64,000 nt of DNA from Reyranella aquatilis (GCF_020880995.1 NZ_JAJISD010000004.1:310001-374000); one strand, 5' to 3'. Shown: positions 43,179-54,173, counted from the first letter of the stretch. Numbers and translations: made by a program. Notes: generated from the sequence alone by a model not told the origin.

Positions 43179-44032
43179 GCGCGGAGACCGCAAGCGGCGC
43201 CAGCGCCGACATCCACACCGGCTGGACCACGCGCCTCAGGCGGGTGCCGGTCACGCTGCTGTTCGCCTGGACCGTCGTCTTCATCGTGCTTGCCTGGGCC
43301 GCCTTGCCGCAGCTCTTCACGGGCTACAGCGGCACGGAGGGCGTGCCCGGGGAACAGCTCCGCGCGCCCAGCGCCGAGCATGTGCTGGGCACCGACGGGC
43401 TCGGCCGCGACGTCTATGCGCGCATCGTCTACGGCTCGCGCCATTCGCTGTCCGGCGCCTTCGTGGCCGTCACGGTCGGCCTGCTGTTCGGCACCCTGCT
43501 CGGCCTGATCGCCGGCGCCCGCGGCGGCTGGATCGACGCCGTGATCATGCGCCTGATGGACTCGATGCTCGCCGTTCCCTCGCTCCTGCTGTCGCTCAGC
43601 ATCATCGTCCTGCTGGGGTTCGGCACCATCAACGTCGCCATCGCCGTGGGCGCCGTCTCGGTCGCCCGCTTCGCCCGCCTGGCGCGCTCGGAGGTCGTCC
43701 GGGTCCGGCGCAGCGAGTATGTCGAGGCGGCGTTCGGCAGCGGCGGCACCTTCTGGGCGGTGCTCTACCGCCACGTCCTGCCCAATTCGCTGACGTCGGT
43801 GATCGCGCTGGCGGCCCTTCAGTTCGGCTCCGCCATCCTCGCCATCTCGACGCTCGGCTTCCTGGGCTACGGCGCGCCGCCGCCGACGCCAGAATGGGGC
43901 CTGCTGATCGCCGAGGGCCGCAACTATCTCTCGCGCGCCTGGTGGCTCACCGCCGCGCCCGGCATCGTCGTGGTGCTGGTCGTGCTGTCGGCCGACCGCA
44001 TCAGCAAGGCGCTGGGCGGGACCACGCCATGA
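43175..44032 (+). CDS. ABC transporter permease (DppC-like)
   Basis: Permease of 285 residues. A single N-terminal helix and the periplasmic LGTDGLGRDVYARIVYGSR signature mark the DppC/OppC type, and the coupling loop reads VRRSEYVEAAFGSGGTFWAV. It pairs with the DppB-like permease to form the channel. Start and stop both overlap neighbours by four bases. Confidence 0.9.
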   Translation: MSAETASGASADIHTGWTTRLRRVPVTLLFAWTVVFIVLAWAALPQLFTGYSGTEGVPGEQLRAPSAEHVLGTDGLGRDVYARIVYGSRHSLSGAFVAVTVGLLFGTLLGLIAGARGGWIDAVIMRLMDSMLAVPSLLLSLSIIVLLGFGTINVAIAVGAVSVARFARLARSEVVRVRRSEYVEAAFGSGGTFWAVLYRHVLPNSLTSVIALAALQFGSAILAISTLGFLGYGAPPPTPEWGLLIAEGRNYLSRAWWLTAAPGIVVVLVVLSADRISKALGGTTP

Positions 44033-45693
44033 GCGTCACACCCATTCTCCAGGTCGACGATCTCTCCATCGCCTACAAGACGGGCGATCGCGAGCAGCGG
44101 GTGGTGCACGGCGTCTCCTTCAGCGTCGCACCCGGCGAGGTCGTGGCGCTGGTGGGGGAATCCGGCTCGGGCAAGACCACGACGGCGCAGGCCACCCTCG
44201 GCCTGCTGGCGGGCAACGGCCGCGTCGAGGCCGGCACAATCCGCCTCAACGGCACCGACATCACGCACTGGTCGCAGAAGCGGCTGGATTCCATTCGCGG
44301 CGCGGTCGTCAGCCTGATCCCGCAGGACCCGGGCAGCTCGCTCAATCCGGTGCGCACCATCGGCGCGCAGCTCGCCGAGGTGATGCAGATTCACAAGCGC
44401 GGCGACCGCAAGGCGATCCAGGCGCGCGTCATCGAGCTGCTGGAGCGGGTCGGCCTGACGCCGGCCGAGATGCGCGCGCGCCAGTATCCGCACGAACTCT
44501 CGGGCGGCATGAAACAGCGCGTGCTGATCGCCATCGCGGTGGCGCTGAAACCCGCGCTGATCGTGGCCGACGAGCCGACCAGCGCGCTCGACGTCACGGT
44601 GCAGCGGCGCATCCTCGACCTGATCGACGAGCTGCGCCGCGAGAGCGGCACGGCCGTGCTTCTGGTGACGCACGATCTCGGCGTCGCCGCCGATCGCGCC
44701 GACCGGCTGGTGGTGCTGCAGAACGGCCGCATCCAGGAACAGGGCGCGGTGAAGGAGGTGCTGGCGACGCCGCGCAGCGCCTATACGCGCCGCCTGCTGG
44801 CCGACGCACCCTCGCTCGGCAAGCCGCGGCCCGCGCGGGCCGCCGCCGAGAGCCAGGACTTCGCCATCGAGGTCACGGGCCTCACCCACGACTTTCCGGT
44901 GACCGGCGGCGAAGCGAAGTCGTTCCGCGCCGTCGACGACGTGTCGTTCAAGGTCCGGCGCGGCACCACGCATGCGATCGTGGGCGAATCGGGCTCGGGC
45001 AAGACCACGGCGATCCGCAGCGTCGTCGGCTTCATCAAGCCCACGGCCGGCCGCATCCTGATCGACGGCGTCGACCTCACGACCCTGAAGGGCGAGGCGC
45101 TGCGGCAGTTCCGCAAGCATATCCAGCTCGTCTACCAGAATCCCTACGGCTCGCTCGATCCGCGCCAGACCATCGCGCGCATCGTCGAGGAGCCGCTGCT
45201 CAACTTCGAGCCGATTCCCGCCGCCGATCGCGCCCGCAAGGTGCGCGACATGCTGGCCCGGGTCGGGCTTTCCGAGAGCTTCCTGGAGCGCCATCCGCGC
45301 GCCCTGTCGGGCGGCCAGCGGCAGCGGGTCGCCATCGCCCGGGCCCTCGTGCTCGATCCGCGCGTGCTGGTGCTCGACGAGGCGGTCTCGGCGCTTGACG
45401 TCACGGTGCAGGCGCAGATCCTGTCGCTGCTCGACGAGCTGCAGAAGACGCTGGGCCTCACCTACCTCTTCGTCTCGCACGATCTCGCCGTGGTGCGGCA
45501 GATCTCGGACACCGTTTCGGTGATGCACAAGGGCCGCCAGGTCGATGGCGGCCCGATCGAGACCGTCTTCGGCCGGCCCGACAGCGCCTATACGCGCGAG
45601 CTGATCGAGGCGATTCCCGGCCGCAGCCTGCCGGTGACCGACCTGCCCGCCCTTGCCGTCCCGCCCGAACATCCTTCAAGGTTGAGCCCATGA
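44029..45693 (+). CDS. Fused double-ATPase subunit of the ABC importer (DppD-DppF-like)
   Basis: A 554-residue protein with two complete ABC ATPases in tandem. Walker A GESGSGKTT occurs in each half (about residues 42 and 323), the signatures are LSGGMKQR and LSGGQRQR, and Walker B motifs are LIVADEP and VLVLDEA. One chain thus replaces the DppD/DppF pair. It energises import by the two permeases above. It belongs to the operon with ATGA overlaps on both sides. Confidence 0.92.
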   Translation: MSVTPILQVDDLSIAYKTGDREQRVVHGVSFSVAPGEVVALVGESGSGKTTTAQATLGLLAGNGRVEAGTIRLNGTDITHWSQKRLDSIRGAVVSLIPQDPGSSLNPVRTIGAQLAEVMQIHKRGDRKAIQARVIELLERVGLTPAEMRARQYPHELSGGMKQRVLIAIAVALKPALIVADEPTSALDVTVQRRILDLIDELRRESGTAVLLVTHDLGVAADRADRLVVLQNGRIQEQGAVKEVLATPRSAYTRRLLADAPSLGKPRPARAAAESQDFAIEVTGLTHDFPVTGGEAKSFRAVDDVSFKVRRGTTHAIVGESGSGKTTAIRSVVGFIKPTAGRILIDGVDLTTLKGEALRQFRKHIQLVYQNPYGSLDPRQTIARIVEEPLLNFEPIPAADRARKVRDMLARVGLSESFLERHPRALSGGQRQRVAIARALVLDPRVLVLDEAVSALDVTVQAQILSLLDELQKTLGLTYLFVSHDLAVVRQISDTVSVMHKGRQVDGGPIETVFGRPDSAYTRELIEAIPGRSLPVTDLPALAVPPEHPSRLSP

Positions 45694-46724
45694 CGACGTT
45701 TCCGATCAAGCGCCTCGGCTTCTTCACCCGCCTCCTCGACCAGGTCGACGCGGCCGAGCGCTATCGTCTGGCCACCCAGCAGATCCAGCACGCCGAGGCG
45801 TGCGGCTTCGATTCGGCCTGGATCGCCCAGCATCATTTCCACGAGGGCGAAGGCGGGCTGCCCGCGCCCTTCGTGTTCCTCTCCCATGTCGCCGCCCACA
45901 CGTCGCGCATCCGGCTCGGCACGGGCATCGTCACGCTGCCGCTGGAACTGCCGATCCGCGTCGCCGAGGACGCCGCCGTTACCGATCTGATGAGCGGCCG
46001 CCGCCTCGAAGTGGGCGTTGGACCGGGCGGGAACCTCACCGCCTTCACCGCCTTCGGGCTGGAGAGCGACCAGCGGCACGTGCTGTTCGACAACAACCTC
46101 GCCTTGCTGAAGACCGCCTGGTCGGGCGACGCCCTGCCCGGTGGCGACAGGCTCTACCCGGCGAACCCGACGCTGACCGACCGCGTCTGGCAGGCGACCT
46201 TCACCGTCTCGGGCGCGCGGCGCGCCGGGCTGGCGGGCGACGGGCTGATGCTGTCGCGCACCCAGCCGCGCTCTCCCGACGCGCCGCAGGCTTCGCTGGC
46301 CGACATCCAGAATCCGATGCTCGATGCCTATCTCGAAGCGCTGCCCCGGGGAGTCGAACCGCGCATCCTGGCGTCGCGCACCATCTTCGTGGCCGACGAC
46401 CACGACGAGGCCATGCGGCTGGCCGAGACCGGCCTGTCGCGCCTGCGTCACCGGCTGGCGGCCACCGGCAACTTCACGTCGGGCAGCCTGGTCGGCGACC
46501 TGATCAGGGCCATGGACGTGCATATCGGCACGCCCGACGAGGTCATCGCCTCGCTGCAGGGCGATTCGACCCTGGAACGCGCCACCGACCTCACCATGCA
46601 GGTTCACTCGATCGATCCGCCTCACCCCTATATCCTGCGGTCGATCGAATTGCTGGCCGAGAAAGTGGCGCCCGCATTGGGCTGGGCGCCGGAAGTCAGA
46701 ATGGGAACGAGACAAGTCGCATGA
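45690..46724 (+). CDS. Luciferase-like FMN-dependent monooxygenase (KPN_01858-like)
   Basis: At 344 residues this is a bacterial luciferase-fold flavoenzyme. GFDSAWIAQHHFHEGEGG and GTGIVTLPLELPIRVAEDAA carry the usual flavin and substrate strands, and GRRLEVGVGPGG follows. Reduced FMN must come from elsewhere, as no reductase gene is present. Luciferase-like enzymes paired with ABC importers often oxidise organosulfur or other heteroatom compounds; the actual substrate is unknown. Coupled to the ATPase gene by ATGA. Confidence 0.85.
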   Translation: MTTFPIKRLGFFTRLLDQVDAAERYRLATQQIQHAEACGFDSAWIAQHHFHEGEGGLPAPFVFLSHVAAHTSRIRLGTGIVTLPLELPIRVAEDAAVTDLMSGRRLEVGVGPGGNLTAFTAFGLESDQRHVLFDNNLALLKTAWSGDALPGGDRLYPANPTLTDRVWQATFTVSGARRAGLAGDGLMLSRTQPRSPDAPQASLADIQNPMLDAYLEALPRGVEPRILASRTIFVADDHDEAMRLAETGLSRLRHRLAATGNFTSGSLVGDLIRAMDVHIGTPDEVIASLQGDSTLERATDLTMQVHSIDPPHPYILRSIELLAEKVAPALGWAPEVRMGTRQVA

Positions 46725-47296
46725 CAGACGTTATCGACAGCCTGGTGGGCATCGCACCGGGCTCGAAGCTGGACGCGATCCGCGCCCAGCGTTCCGAAGC
46801 GCGCAAGCATGCGCAGGCAAGCTACACCTCGCTGTTCGAGCCAAAAGAACTTGGCGGCATCGGCGCCGAGGAGCGCCATGCCATCGCCGCCTTCGTCGCG
46901 GGTCTGCACGGCGAGGCGAAGACCGACGCCTTCTATGCCGCCAAGCTGCCGGCAAACCTGCGCGCGGCCGTGGCTACCGAAGTCGCGGCGGCCCGGAGCA
47001 AGGGCCCCTATGGCCGCTTTCCCAAGGGACCGCTCTCGGTCGAGGATGCGCCGGGACCGAGCTGGCAGGTGAGCGATGCGGGACGCGCCGCGCTCGGGCC
47101 GCGCCTGACGGCCGCCTTCGAGCACACGCACATGCTGGTGTTCCATCCACGCGATGCGTCGGCGGCGTCGCTGCAGTCGCTGCTCGACGCCGGCTGGACC
47201 ACCACCGACATCGTGACGGTCTCGCAGCTCGTCTCCTTCCTGTCCTACCAGATCCGGGTCGTCTCCGGCCTGACCGTCCTCGCGAGCACGCTATGA
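46721..47296 (+). CDS. CMD-domain protein, Avi_7170-like
   Basis: A 191-residue AhpD/CMD-fold protein without the CxxC redox pair of AhpD: the C-terminal region DIVTVSQLVSFLSYQIRVVS has Ser where the Cys would be. It matches the Avi_7170-type protein that always accompanies the Avi_7169 type and a luciferase-like monooxygenase. Perhaps it acts as a partner subunit for the next protein. Coupled by ATGA on both sides. Confidence 0.75.
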   Translation: MTDVIDSLVGIAPGSKLDAIRAQRSEARKHAQASYTSLFEPKELGGIGAEERHAIAAFVAGLHGEAKTDAFYAAKLPANLRAAVATEVAAARSKGPYGRFPKGPLSVEDAPGPSWQVSDAGRAALGPRLTAAFEHTHMLVFHPRDASAASLQSLLDAGWTTTDIVTVSQLVSFLSYQIRVVSGLTVLASTL

Positions 47297-47898
47297 CCGA
47301 CAAGACCCTGACGCCGCCGCCGCACACCGAGCCGGTGGTCTTCACGCGCGACATGCTCGACTGGCTGCCGTGGCTCGAGCCCCTGGCCGAAGCGGAGATG
47401 ACCGAGCATCACATCAGGAGCCTGGTCGACGCCGCCCGCGTGAAGTCACCCTACTTCAGGCTGCTGGCCCGCGATCCCGACGTGCTGGAAGCGCGCACGC
47501 GCACCGACAAGGACATCTTCTACAATCCCGAGGCCGGCCTGCCGCGCGCCGAGCGCGAGCTCGCGGCGGCGGCGACGTCGCGGCTCAACGGCTGCATCTA
47601 CTGCGCCTCCGTCCACGCCCGCTTCGCCGCGACCTATTCGAAGCGCGTCGACGACGTGCAGCGCCTGCTCGACGAAGGTGTCGAGGCGAAGCTAGACGAG
47701 CGTTGGGACGCGATCGTCGCGGCCTCGGTGGCGCTCACGGCGCTGCCCATGACCTTCGGCAAGGAGCATGTCGAGCGCCTGCGCAGCGTCGGCCTCGACG
47801 ATGCCGCCATCGCCGACCTGATCGGCGCGGCCTCGTTCTTCAACTGGGCCAACCGCCTCATGCTCTCGCTGGGCGTGCCCGCGACGCAGCCGAAGTAG
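47293..47898 (+). CDS. Alkylhydroperoxidase-domain protein, Avi_7169-like
   Basis: This 201-residue protein carries the AhpD redox site NGCIYCASVH (Cys101, Cys104, His108). It is therefore a candidate thiol peroxidase that could remove peroxides made by the luciferase-like monooxygenase. It ends the operon that began at 40579. Repeat E follows the stop by 15 bases. Confidence 0.82.
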   Translation: MTDKTLTPPPHTEPVVFTRDMLDWLPWLEPLAEAEMTEHHIRSLVDAARVKSPYFRLLARDPDVLEARTRTDKDIFYNPEAGLPRAERELAAAATSRLNGCIYCASVHARFAATYSKRVDDVQRLLDEGVEAKLDERWDAIVAASVALTALPMTFGKEHVERLRSVGLDDAAIADLIGAASFFNWANRLMLSLGVPATQPK

Positions 47899-47913
47899 GT
47901 CGAACTGCAATAC

Positions 47914-48029
47914 GACCTCACCCCGAGGAGCGCTCCGCGAGGAGCGCGTCTCGAAGGGTGGGCAACAGGCAAGGTGCGCGTTCCCACCCTTCGAGACGCA
48001 TCGCTGCGCGATGCTCCTCAGGGTGAGGT
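47914..48029. repeat. Dispersed palindromic repeat, copy E (GGGTG subtype)
   Basis: Same design as copies B and D, but with paired substitutions: the left inner arm is TCTCGAAGGGTGGGC (others AAGGATGGGC) and the right is CCCACCCTTCGAGA (others CCCATCCTT); the outer arms read CTCACCC and GGGTGAG instead of CTCATCC and GGATGAG. The stem is thus kept while its sequence changes. Convergent intergenic position. Confidence 0.9.
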
Positions 48030-48065
48030 CATAGGGGCTTTTCATAGCCCGTTGTTTTCGCTGCA

Positions 48066-48089
48066 TTCATTCCCGGCCAGCCTCTCAGG
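48066..48089 (-). repeat. 24-bp repeat, inverted copy of 4847-4870
   Basis: Reverse complement of the 24-mer at 4847-4870, without mismatch. It lies 36 bases beyond repeat E and is followed by ATGAGG, giving the same end motif as the long palindrome. Confidence 0.8.
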
Positions 48090-48126
48090 ATGAGGGGGTG
48101 GAGGTCGGAGCAGATCCGGATCATCA

Positions 48127-48163
48127 AAGAAAAACGCCCGGCAGATCGCTCCGCCGGGCGTTT
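48127..48163 (-). terminator. Rho-independent terminator of the lipoprotein gene
   Basis: AAACGCCCGGC (48132-48142) and GCCGGGCGTTT (48153-48163) make an 11-bp perfect stem with a 10-base loop. On the minus strand the stem is followed by a U-tract (TTTTTCTTT). It lies 17 bases after the lipoprotein stop codon and ends the GMC/lipoprotein run. Confidence 0.88.
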
Positions 48164-48179
48164 CGGTTCCGGGCCAGCC

Positions 48180-48617
48180 TCAGTAGGGCAGGCCGTAATA
48201 GCCGGGGTTGCCCCACTCGCCCCAGTCCCAGTCGTTGTCGACGGTCGCGTCCATCGAGCTCGGGCTGTAGGGATCGTCGGCGAAGTTGGCCCGCATCGCG
48301 GTGGCCATCATCTGCTTCGACGCCTCCTTGATGTAGGCGTTGTAGTTGTCCTGGGTGCCCATGTAGAGGCAGCCGCACATCGTCGGATCCGCATAGACCC
48401 AGACCGGCTTGCCCTGCCAGGTCTTGCGGACGAGCTTGTGCGGCGGCAGCTTCTTGAACGAGGCCGCCTGGCCCGGCGTCTTCAGCGACACCACCTTGAA
48501 GCCCGAATCGGCCAGCATGTCGCGCTTCGACTCGGTCTTGGGCATCTGGCCCTGGCAGGCCGCCACCAGGCCGCCGAGCGCCAGGATGGCGAGAATGGAC
48601 CTCACAGGCTTCATCAT
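48180..48617 (-). CDS. Small lipoprotein of unknown function
   Basis: A 145-residue protein with a lipoprotein signal: basic MMKPVRS, a hydrophobic core, and lipobox VAAC ending at Cys21. The mature part holds [19 protein letters not shown] and ends in a Trp/Tyr/Asn-rich tail ([17 protein letters not shown]). CGC at the middle might bind metal or form a disulfide, but I do not recognise a family. It follows the GMC oxidoreductase by 17 bases on the same strand and has its own terminator. Confidence 0.75.
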   Translation of the reverse strand: MMKPVRSILAILALGGLVAACQGQMPKTESKRDMLADSGFKVVSLKTPGQAASFKKLPPHKLVRKTWQGKPVWVYADPTMCGCLYMGTQDNYNAYIKEASKQMMATAMRANFADDPYSPSSMDATVDNDWDWGEWGNPGYYGLPY

Positions 48618-48634
48618 GTCCCTCACAATGCGAA

Positions 48635-50251
48635 TCAGGCGGCGGCCTTGAGGCCCGCCTTCGCATCTTCTTTGATCATGTCCGCGCCCTTCTCGGCAAC
48701 CATGATCGTCGGCGCGTTGGTGTTGCCCGACGGCACGGTCGGCATGATCGAGGCGTCGATCACCCGCAGGCCGGCGATGCCGTGGACCCGCAGCCGGTCG
48801 TCGACCACCGCCATCGGGTCCGAACCCATCTTGCAGGTGCCGATGACGTGGTAGGTCGTCTGGCCGTTGCCGCGCGCGAAGCTCAGCCACTCGTCGTAAC
48901 TCTGGACCTTGTCGCCGGGCGTCTTCTCGAAGGCGATGTACTTCGACAGCGACGGATGGGAGACGATCTTGCGGGCGATCTGCATGCCCGCGACCGTGGC
49001 ATCGCGATCGGTCTGCGCCGACAGGAAGTTCGGCCGGATGGCGGGCTCGCTGCCGGGGATCGCCGACTTGATGTGGATCGAGCCGCGCGAATCGGGCCGG
49101 CACTGGCCGATCACGACGGTCATGCCCGGCTCGCGCTCGAGGTCGCGCTTCTGCGCGGTGTCGTAGCTGGCATGGGCCATGTGGAACTGCATGTCGGGCG
49201 ATTCGAGGCCCGGCCGCGTGCGCACGAAGCCGTACACGATGCCCGCGGTCAGGCTGAGCGCGCCGCGACCCGTCGTGTAGTACTTGAGCACTTCCTTGAC
49301 GAGATTCACGCCGCGCGTCTTCTCGTTCAGCGTGATCGGCTGCTTGACCCGCCAGTTCATGCGCGGCGCGAAGTGGTCGCCGTAGTTTTCGCCGACGCCC
49401 TTCAGCTCGTGCTTCACCTCGATGCCGTAGCGCCGCAGAAGTTCGGGCTGGCCGATGCCGGAATGTTCGAGCACGCCCGGCGACTGCACTGCGCCGCAGG
49501 ACAGGATGACCTCGCGGCCGCACCGCGCCTCCTGCTTGCGGCCATGCACCGTGTAGGCGACGCCGACGCAGCGCTTGCCCTCGAGGATGACGTGGTCGAC
49601 CAGCGCATCGGTCACGATCTGGAGGTTGGGGCGGTTGCGGATCGGGTCGAGGAAGGCGCGCGCCGTCGACCAGCGCTTGCCGTTCTTCATCGTCACCTGG
49701 AAGTAGCCGAAGCCTTCCTGGTTGCCGTTGTTGTAGTCCTTGTTCCGGGGATAGCCGCTGGCTTCGGCGGCGTCGATGAAGGCGTCGCAAAGCTCGTTGG
49801 TCTCGCGCATCTCCGCGACGTTCAGCGGACCGCCTTTGCCGCGGCTGTCGTCGCCGCCCGGCTCGTAGTTCTCGGACTTCTTGAAGTAGGGAAGGATCCG
49901 CTCGTAGGACCAGCCGCGATTGCCGAGCTGTCCCCAGGTGTCGTAGTCGAGCGGCTGGCCGCGCACGTAGAGCATGCCGTTGATCGAGCTCGAGCCGCCG
50001 AGCGTGCGGCCGCGCGGACAGGGAATGCGCCGGTTGGCCATGCCCTCCTCCGCTTCCATCTCGAAGTTCCAGTTGAACTTCTTGTGGTTCAGCAGCTTGG
50101 TGAAGCCGGCGGGAATGTCGATCCACATCGACTTGTCGGCCGGGCCGGCTTCGAGCAGCAGCACCTTGACGTTGGCATCCTCGGTCAGCCGGTTGGCCAG
50201 CACGCACCCCGCGGAGCCGCCGCCGACGACGATGTAATCCCAATTGGCCAT
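48635..50251 (-). CDS. GMC-family FAD oxidoreductase (choline dehydrogenase-like), first copy
   Basis: A 538-residue GMC flavoprotein. FAD motif [17 protein letters not shown] at the N-terminus, GMC signature 1 [18 protein letters not shown], signature 2 [15 protein letters not shown], and the catalytic His in [12 protein letters not shown] with the Asn in [15 protein letters not shown]. The family oxidises alcohols; choline, polyethylene glycol and long-chain alcohols are typical. It lies 90 bp after the ABC-importer gene on the same strand, so uptake and oxidation may be linked. GGGAGAG precedes the ATG. Confidence 0.88.
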   Translation of the reverse strand: MANWDYIVVGGGSAGCVLANRLTEDANVKVLLLEAGPADKSMWIDIPAGFTKLLNHKKFNWNFEMEAEEGMANRRIPCPRGRTLGGSSSINGMLYVRGQPLDYDTWGQLGNRGWSYERILPYFKKSENYEPGGDDSRGKGGPLNVAEMRETNELCDAFIDAAEASGYPRNKDYNNGNQEGFGYFQVTMKNGKRWSTARAFLDPIRNRPNLQIVTDALVDHVILEGKRCVGVAYTVHGRKQEARCGREVILSCGAVQSPGVLEHSGIGQPELLRRYGIEVKHELKGVGENYGDHFAPRMNWRVKQPITLNEKTRGVNLVKEVLKYYTTGRGALSLTAGIVYGFVRTRPGLESPDMQFHMAHASYDTAQKRDLEREPGMTVVIGQCRPDSRGSIHIKSAIPGSEPAIRPNFLSAQTDRDATVAGMQIARKIVSHPSLSKYIAFEKTPGDKVQSYDEWLSFARGNGQTTYHVIGTCKMGSDPMAVVDDRLRVHGIAGLRVIDASIMPTVPSGNTNAPTIMVAEKGADMIKEDAKAGLKAAA

Positions 50252-50341
50252 GACGCGTCCTCTCTCCCTTTGGAGACAGTGTAGCGCGTCTGTGAGCGCG
50301 CGCGACTCCCTCTCATGGCAGAGGCGCGTATGCCGAAACGC

Positions 50342-51308
<967 letters not shown>

Positions 51309-51316
<8 letters not shown>

Positions 51317-52298
51317 TGGTGTGCCAGCAAGCCGCCCAGTGACCGGGCTGCTTCTCCTCGTAGGCCGGGCGTTCGGCACGGCATTTGTCGTCGGCCTTGC
51401 TGCACCGGGGCGCGAAGGCGCAGCCGGTCGGCAGGTCGAACAGCGGCGGCACGATGCCGGGGATTTCCTGCAGTCGCTCGGCCGAGCGGTCGGTCTGCCC
51501 GCGCATCAGGTCGAGGCGCGGGATCGAGTTCATCAGGCCGGTCGTGTAGGGATGGAGCGGCCGGGCGAACAGCTCGCCCACGCTCGCTTCCTCGACCTTG
51601 CGGCCGGCGTACATCACGATGACCCGGTGCGCCGTCTCGGCGACGACGCCGAGATCGTGCGTGATCAGGATGACCGCGGCGCTGAACTCGCGCTGCAGTT
51701 CGACGATCAGCTCGAGGATCTGCGCCTGGATGGTGACGTCGAGCGCGGTCGTCGGTTCGTCGGCGATCAGCACCTTCGGATTGCAGGCCAGCGCCATGGC
51801 GATCATCGCGCGCTGGCGCATGCCGCCCGACAGCTGGTGCGGATACTCCTTGGCGCGCTGCGCGGGCTCGGGGATGCGGACCAGATCGAGCATCTCGATC
51901 GCCCGCTTCATCGCCTGCTTGCGGTCCATGTCGCGGTGCAGGATGAGCGATTCGGAAATCTGCTTGCCGATCGTCATCACCGGATTGAGCGACGTCATCG
52001 GCTCCTGGAAGATCATCGAGATCTCGTTGCCGCGCACGTCGCGCATCTCCTCCTCGGAGATCTTGAGCAGGTCGCGGCCGGCCAGCCGGATCGAGCCGGA
52101 CACGATGCGACCCGGCGGATCCGGGATCAGCCGCATCAGCGACAGCGCCGTCATGCTCTTGCCGCAGCCGGATTCACCCACGATGGCCAGCGTCTCGCCG
52201 GCAGCGACCTCGAAGTCGACGCCGTCGACCGCCTTGACGATTCCCTGGCGCGTGTAGAACCACGTGCCGAGATCGGACACTTCCAGAAGTGAACTCAT
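51309..52298 (-). CDS. Peptide/solute ABC transporter ATPase (DppD-like)
   Basis: A 329-residue ATPase with Walker [16 protein letters not shown], signature [15 protein letters not shown], Walker [15 protein letters not shown] and the C-terminal [15 protein letters not shown] extension. It pairs with the DppF-like ATPase. Its ATG overlaps the DppC-like stop by four bases. Confidence 0.9.
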
Positions 52299-53188
52299 GT
52301 ACGCTGTCTCGGATCGAGGATGTCGCGCAGGGCGTCGCCCAGCAGGTTGGTGCCGAACACCGTGAGGCTGATGGCGACGCCGGGGAAGATCACCAGCCAC
52401 GGCGCGGTGCGGACATACTCAGCCGCCGATTCAGAGAGCATGCGGCCCCACGACGGATAGGGTTCGGGGATGCCGAGACCCAGGAAGGAGAGCGACGCCT
52501 CGGTCAGGATGGCCGAGCCGAGCTGGGCGGTGCCGAGGACGATCAGCGGCGCCAGCGTGTTGGGCAGGACGTGCCGGACGGCGATGCGCATCTCGCCCAT
52601 GCCGATCGCCCGGGCGGCCTCGACGAAGGGCTGTTCCCGCAGCGACAGGGTGCTCGACCGCACGACGCGGGCCACGCTCGGCACCAGCGGGATCGCGATG
52701 GCGATGATGGTGTTCTGCAGCGACGGTCCGAGCGATGCCGCCATGACCAGCGCCATCACCAGCAGCGGCAGCGACTGCATGATGTCCATCAGGCGCTGGG
52801 TCGCCAGATCGAACCAGCCGCCGAGGAAGCCGGACATCAGGCCGATGGCGACGCCCAGGATGCCGCCCAGCAGCGTGGCCCCGACGGCGACGGCGAGCGA
52901 GATGCGCGCGCCGAAGACGATGCGGCTGAACATGTCGCGGCCCATGAAGTCCGCGCCCAGCCAGTAGGTGCCGCCCGGCAGGGCGAGCGACGCCCGCGAG
53001 TTGGTCGACAGCGGATCGTGCGGCGCGATGAAGTTGGCGAACAGGGCTGTCAGCACGAAGAGCAGCACGAGGAGTGCCCCCACCGCGCCGAGCGGATAGC
53101 GGCGGGCGAGGAAGCCCGCCTGGCTCCAGAAGCCCGAGACGTTGGCGCCGGCCTTGGCCAGAGCGGCATCGTGGTCGATGACAGCCAT
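52295..53188 (-). CDS. ABC transporter permease (DppC-like)
   Basis: The 297-residue permease has the OppC-type periplasmic sequence WLGADFMGRDMFSRIVFGAR and the coupling loop EQPFVEAARAIGMGEMRIAV. The N-terminal cytoplasmic tail precedes the first helix. It overlaps the DppD-like gene by four bases and follows the DppB-like gene by 7. Confidence 0.9.
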   Translation of the reverse strand: MAVIDHDAALAKAGANVSGFWSQAGFLARRYPLGAVGALLVLLFVLTALFANFIAPHDPLSTNSRASLALPGGTYWLGADFMGRDMFSRIVFGARISLAVAVGATLLGGILGVAIGLMSGFLGGWFDLATQRLMDIMQSLPLLVMALVMAASLGPSLQNTIIAIAIPLVPSVARVVRSSTLSLREQPFVEAARAIGMGEMRIAVRHVLPNTLAPLIVLGTAQLGSAILTEASLSFLGLGIPEPYPSWGRMLSESAAEYVRTAPWLVIFPGVAISLTVFGTNLLGDALRDILDPRQRT

Positions 53189-53195
53189 GGGCGCC

Positions 53196-54143
53196 TCAGT
53201 CCGCGTACTTGATGCGAGGGTCGAGGGCCATGTAGGCCATGTCGACCAGGAAATTGACGACGACCACGCAGAAGGCGATCAGCATCACCAGGTTCTGCAC
53301 GATCGGGTAGTCACGCCACAGGATGGCTTCGACGAGGAAGCGCGCGACGCCCGGGATGTTGAACACCGTTTCCGTCACGATCAGGCCGCCGACCAGGAAC
53401 GCCGCCTCGATGCCGATGATGGTGACGACCGGCAGCAGGGCGTTGCGCAGCGCGTGCACGTAGTTGACCGTGGTCTGCGAGGCGCCCTTGGAACGCGCCG
53501 TGCGGATATAGTCCTGTCGCAGCACCTCGAGCATGGACGATCGCGTGAGGCGCATGATCAGGGCGGAACTTCGGAACCCGACGGCGGCGGCCGGGATGCT
53601 GAGCAGCAGCATCTCGTCGATGAAACTTCGCGGCTCGTTGGTGTAGATCGGGATCATGCCGAACCACTGGACCGACGCCATCAGGATCAGCAGGCCGAGC
53701 CAGAAGGACGGAAGCGACAGGCCGCTCAGGCTGATGATGCGCAGCAGATAGTCGACGACGGAATTCTGCCGGACGGCGCTGATGACACCCAGCGGCACGC
53801 CGAGGATGACCGAGAAGAAGAGCGCGAGCCCCGCCAGCTTGGCGCTGATCGGGATGCGCGGCGCGATCTCCTCGAGGGCGGGACGCTCGGACACGTAGGC
53901 GAAGCCGAGGTCGCCGCGCACTAGGCCGCCGATCCATTGCAGGTACTGGTCGAAGATCGGGCGGTCGAGGCCAAGCTCGCGGGCGATCTTGGCCTTCTCC
54001 TTGGGATCGGCGATGCCCGCTGAGTCCACCAGAATGTCGGCGATGTTGCCGGGCACCAGACGCAGCATGACGAAGATGAGTACCGACATTCCGAAGAGTG
54101 TCAGAGCCATCAACAGTACGCGGCGGGTAAGATACGCTCCCAT
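53196..54143 (-). CDS. ABC transporter permease (DppB-like)
   Basis: The 315-residue permease starts MGAYLTRRVLLMALTLFGMS and carries the coupling loop LRQDYIRTARSKGASQTTV. Six membrane segments are visible. It lies 30 bases after the binding-protein stop. Confidence 0.9.
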   Translation of the reverse strand: MGAYLTRRVLLMALTLFGMSVLIFVMLRLVPGNIADILVDSAGIADPKEKAKIARELGLDRPIFDQYLQWIGGLVRGDLGFAYVSERPALEEIAPRIPISAKLAGLALFFSVILGVPLGVISAVRQNSVVDYLLRIISLSGLSLPSFWLGLLILMASVQWFGMIPIYTNEPRSFIDEMLLLSIPAAAVGFRSSALIMRLTRSSMLEVLRQDYIRTARSKGASQTTVNYVHALRNALLPVVTIIGIEAAFLVGGLIVTETVFNIPGVARFLVEAILWRDYPIVQNLVMLIAFCVVVVNFLVDMAYMALDPRIKYAD

Positions 54144-54173
54144 CCTCGTCGTGCCTCCGTCCGGCGGGCCGGT

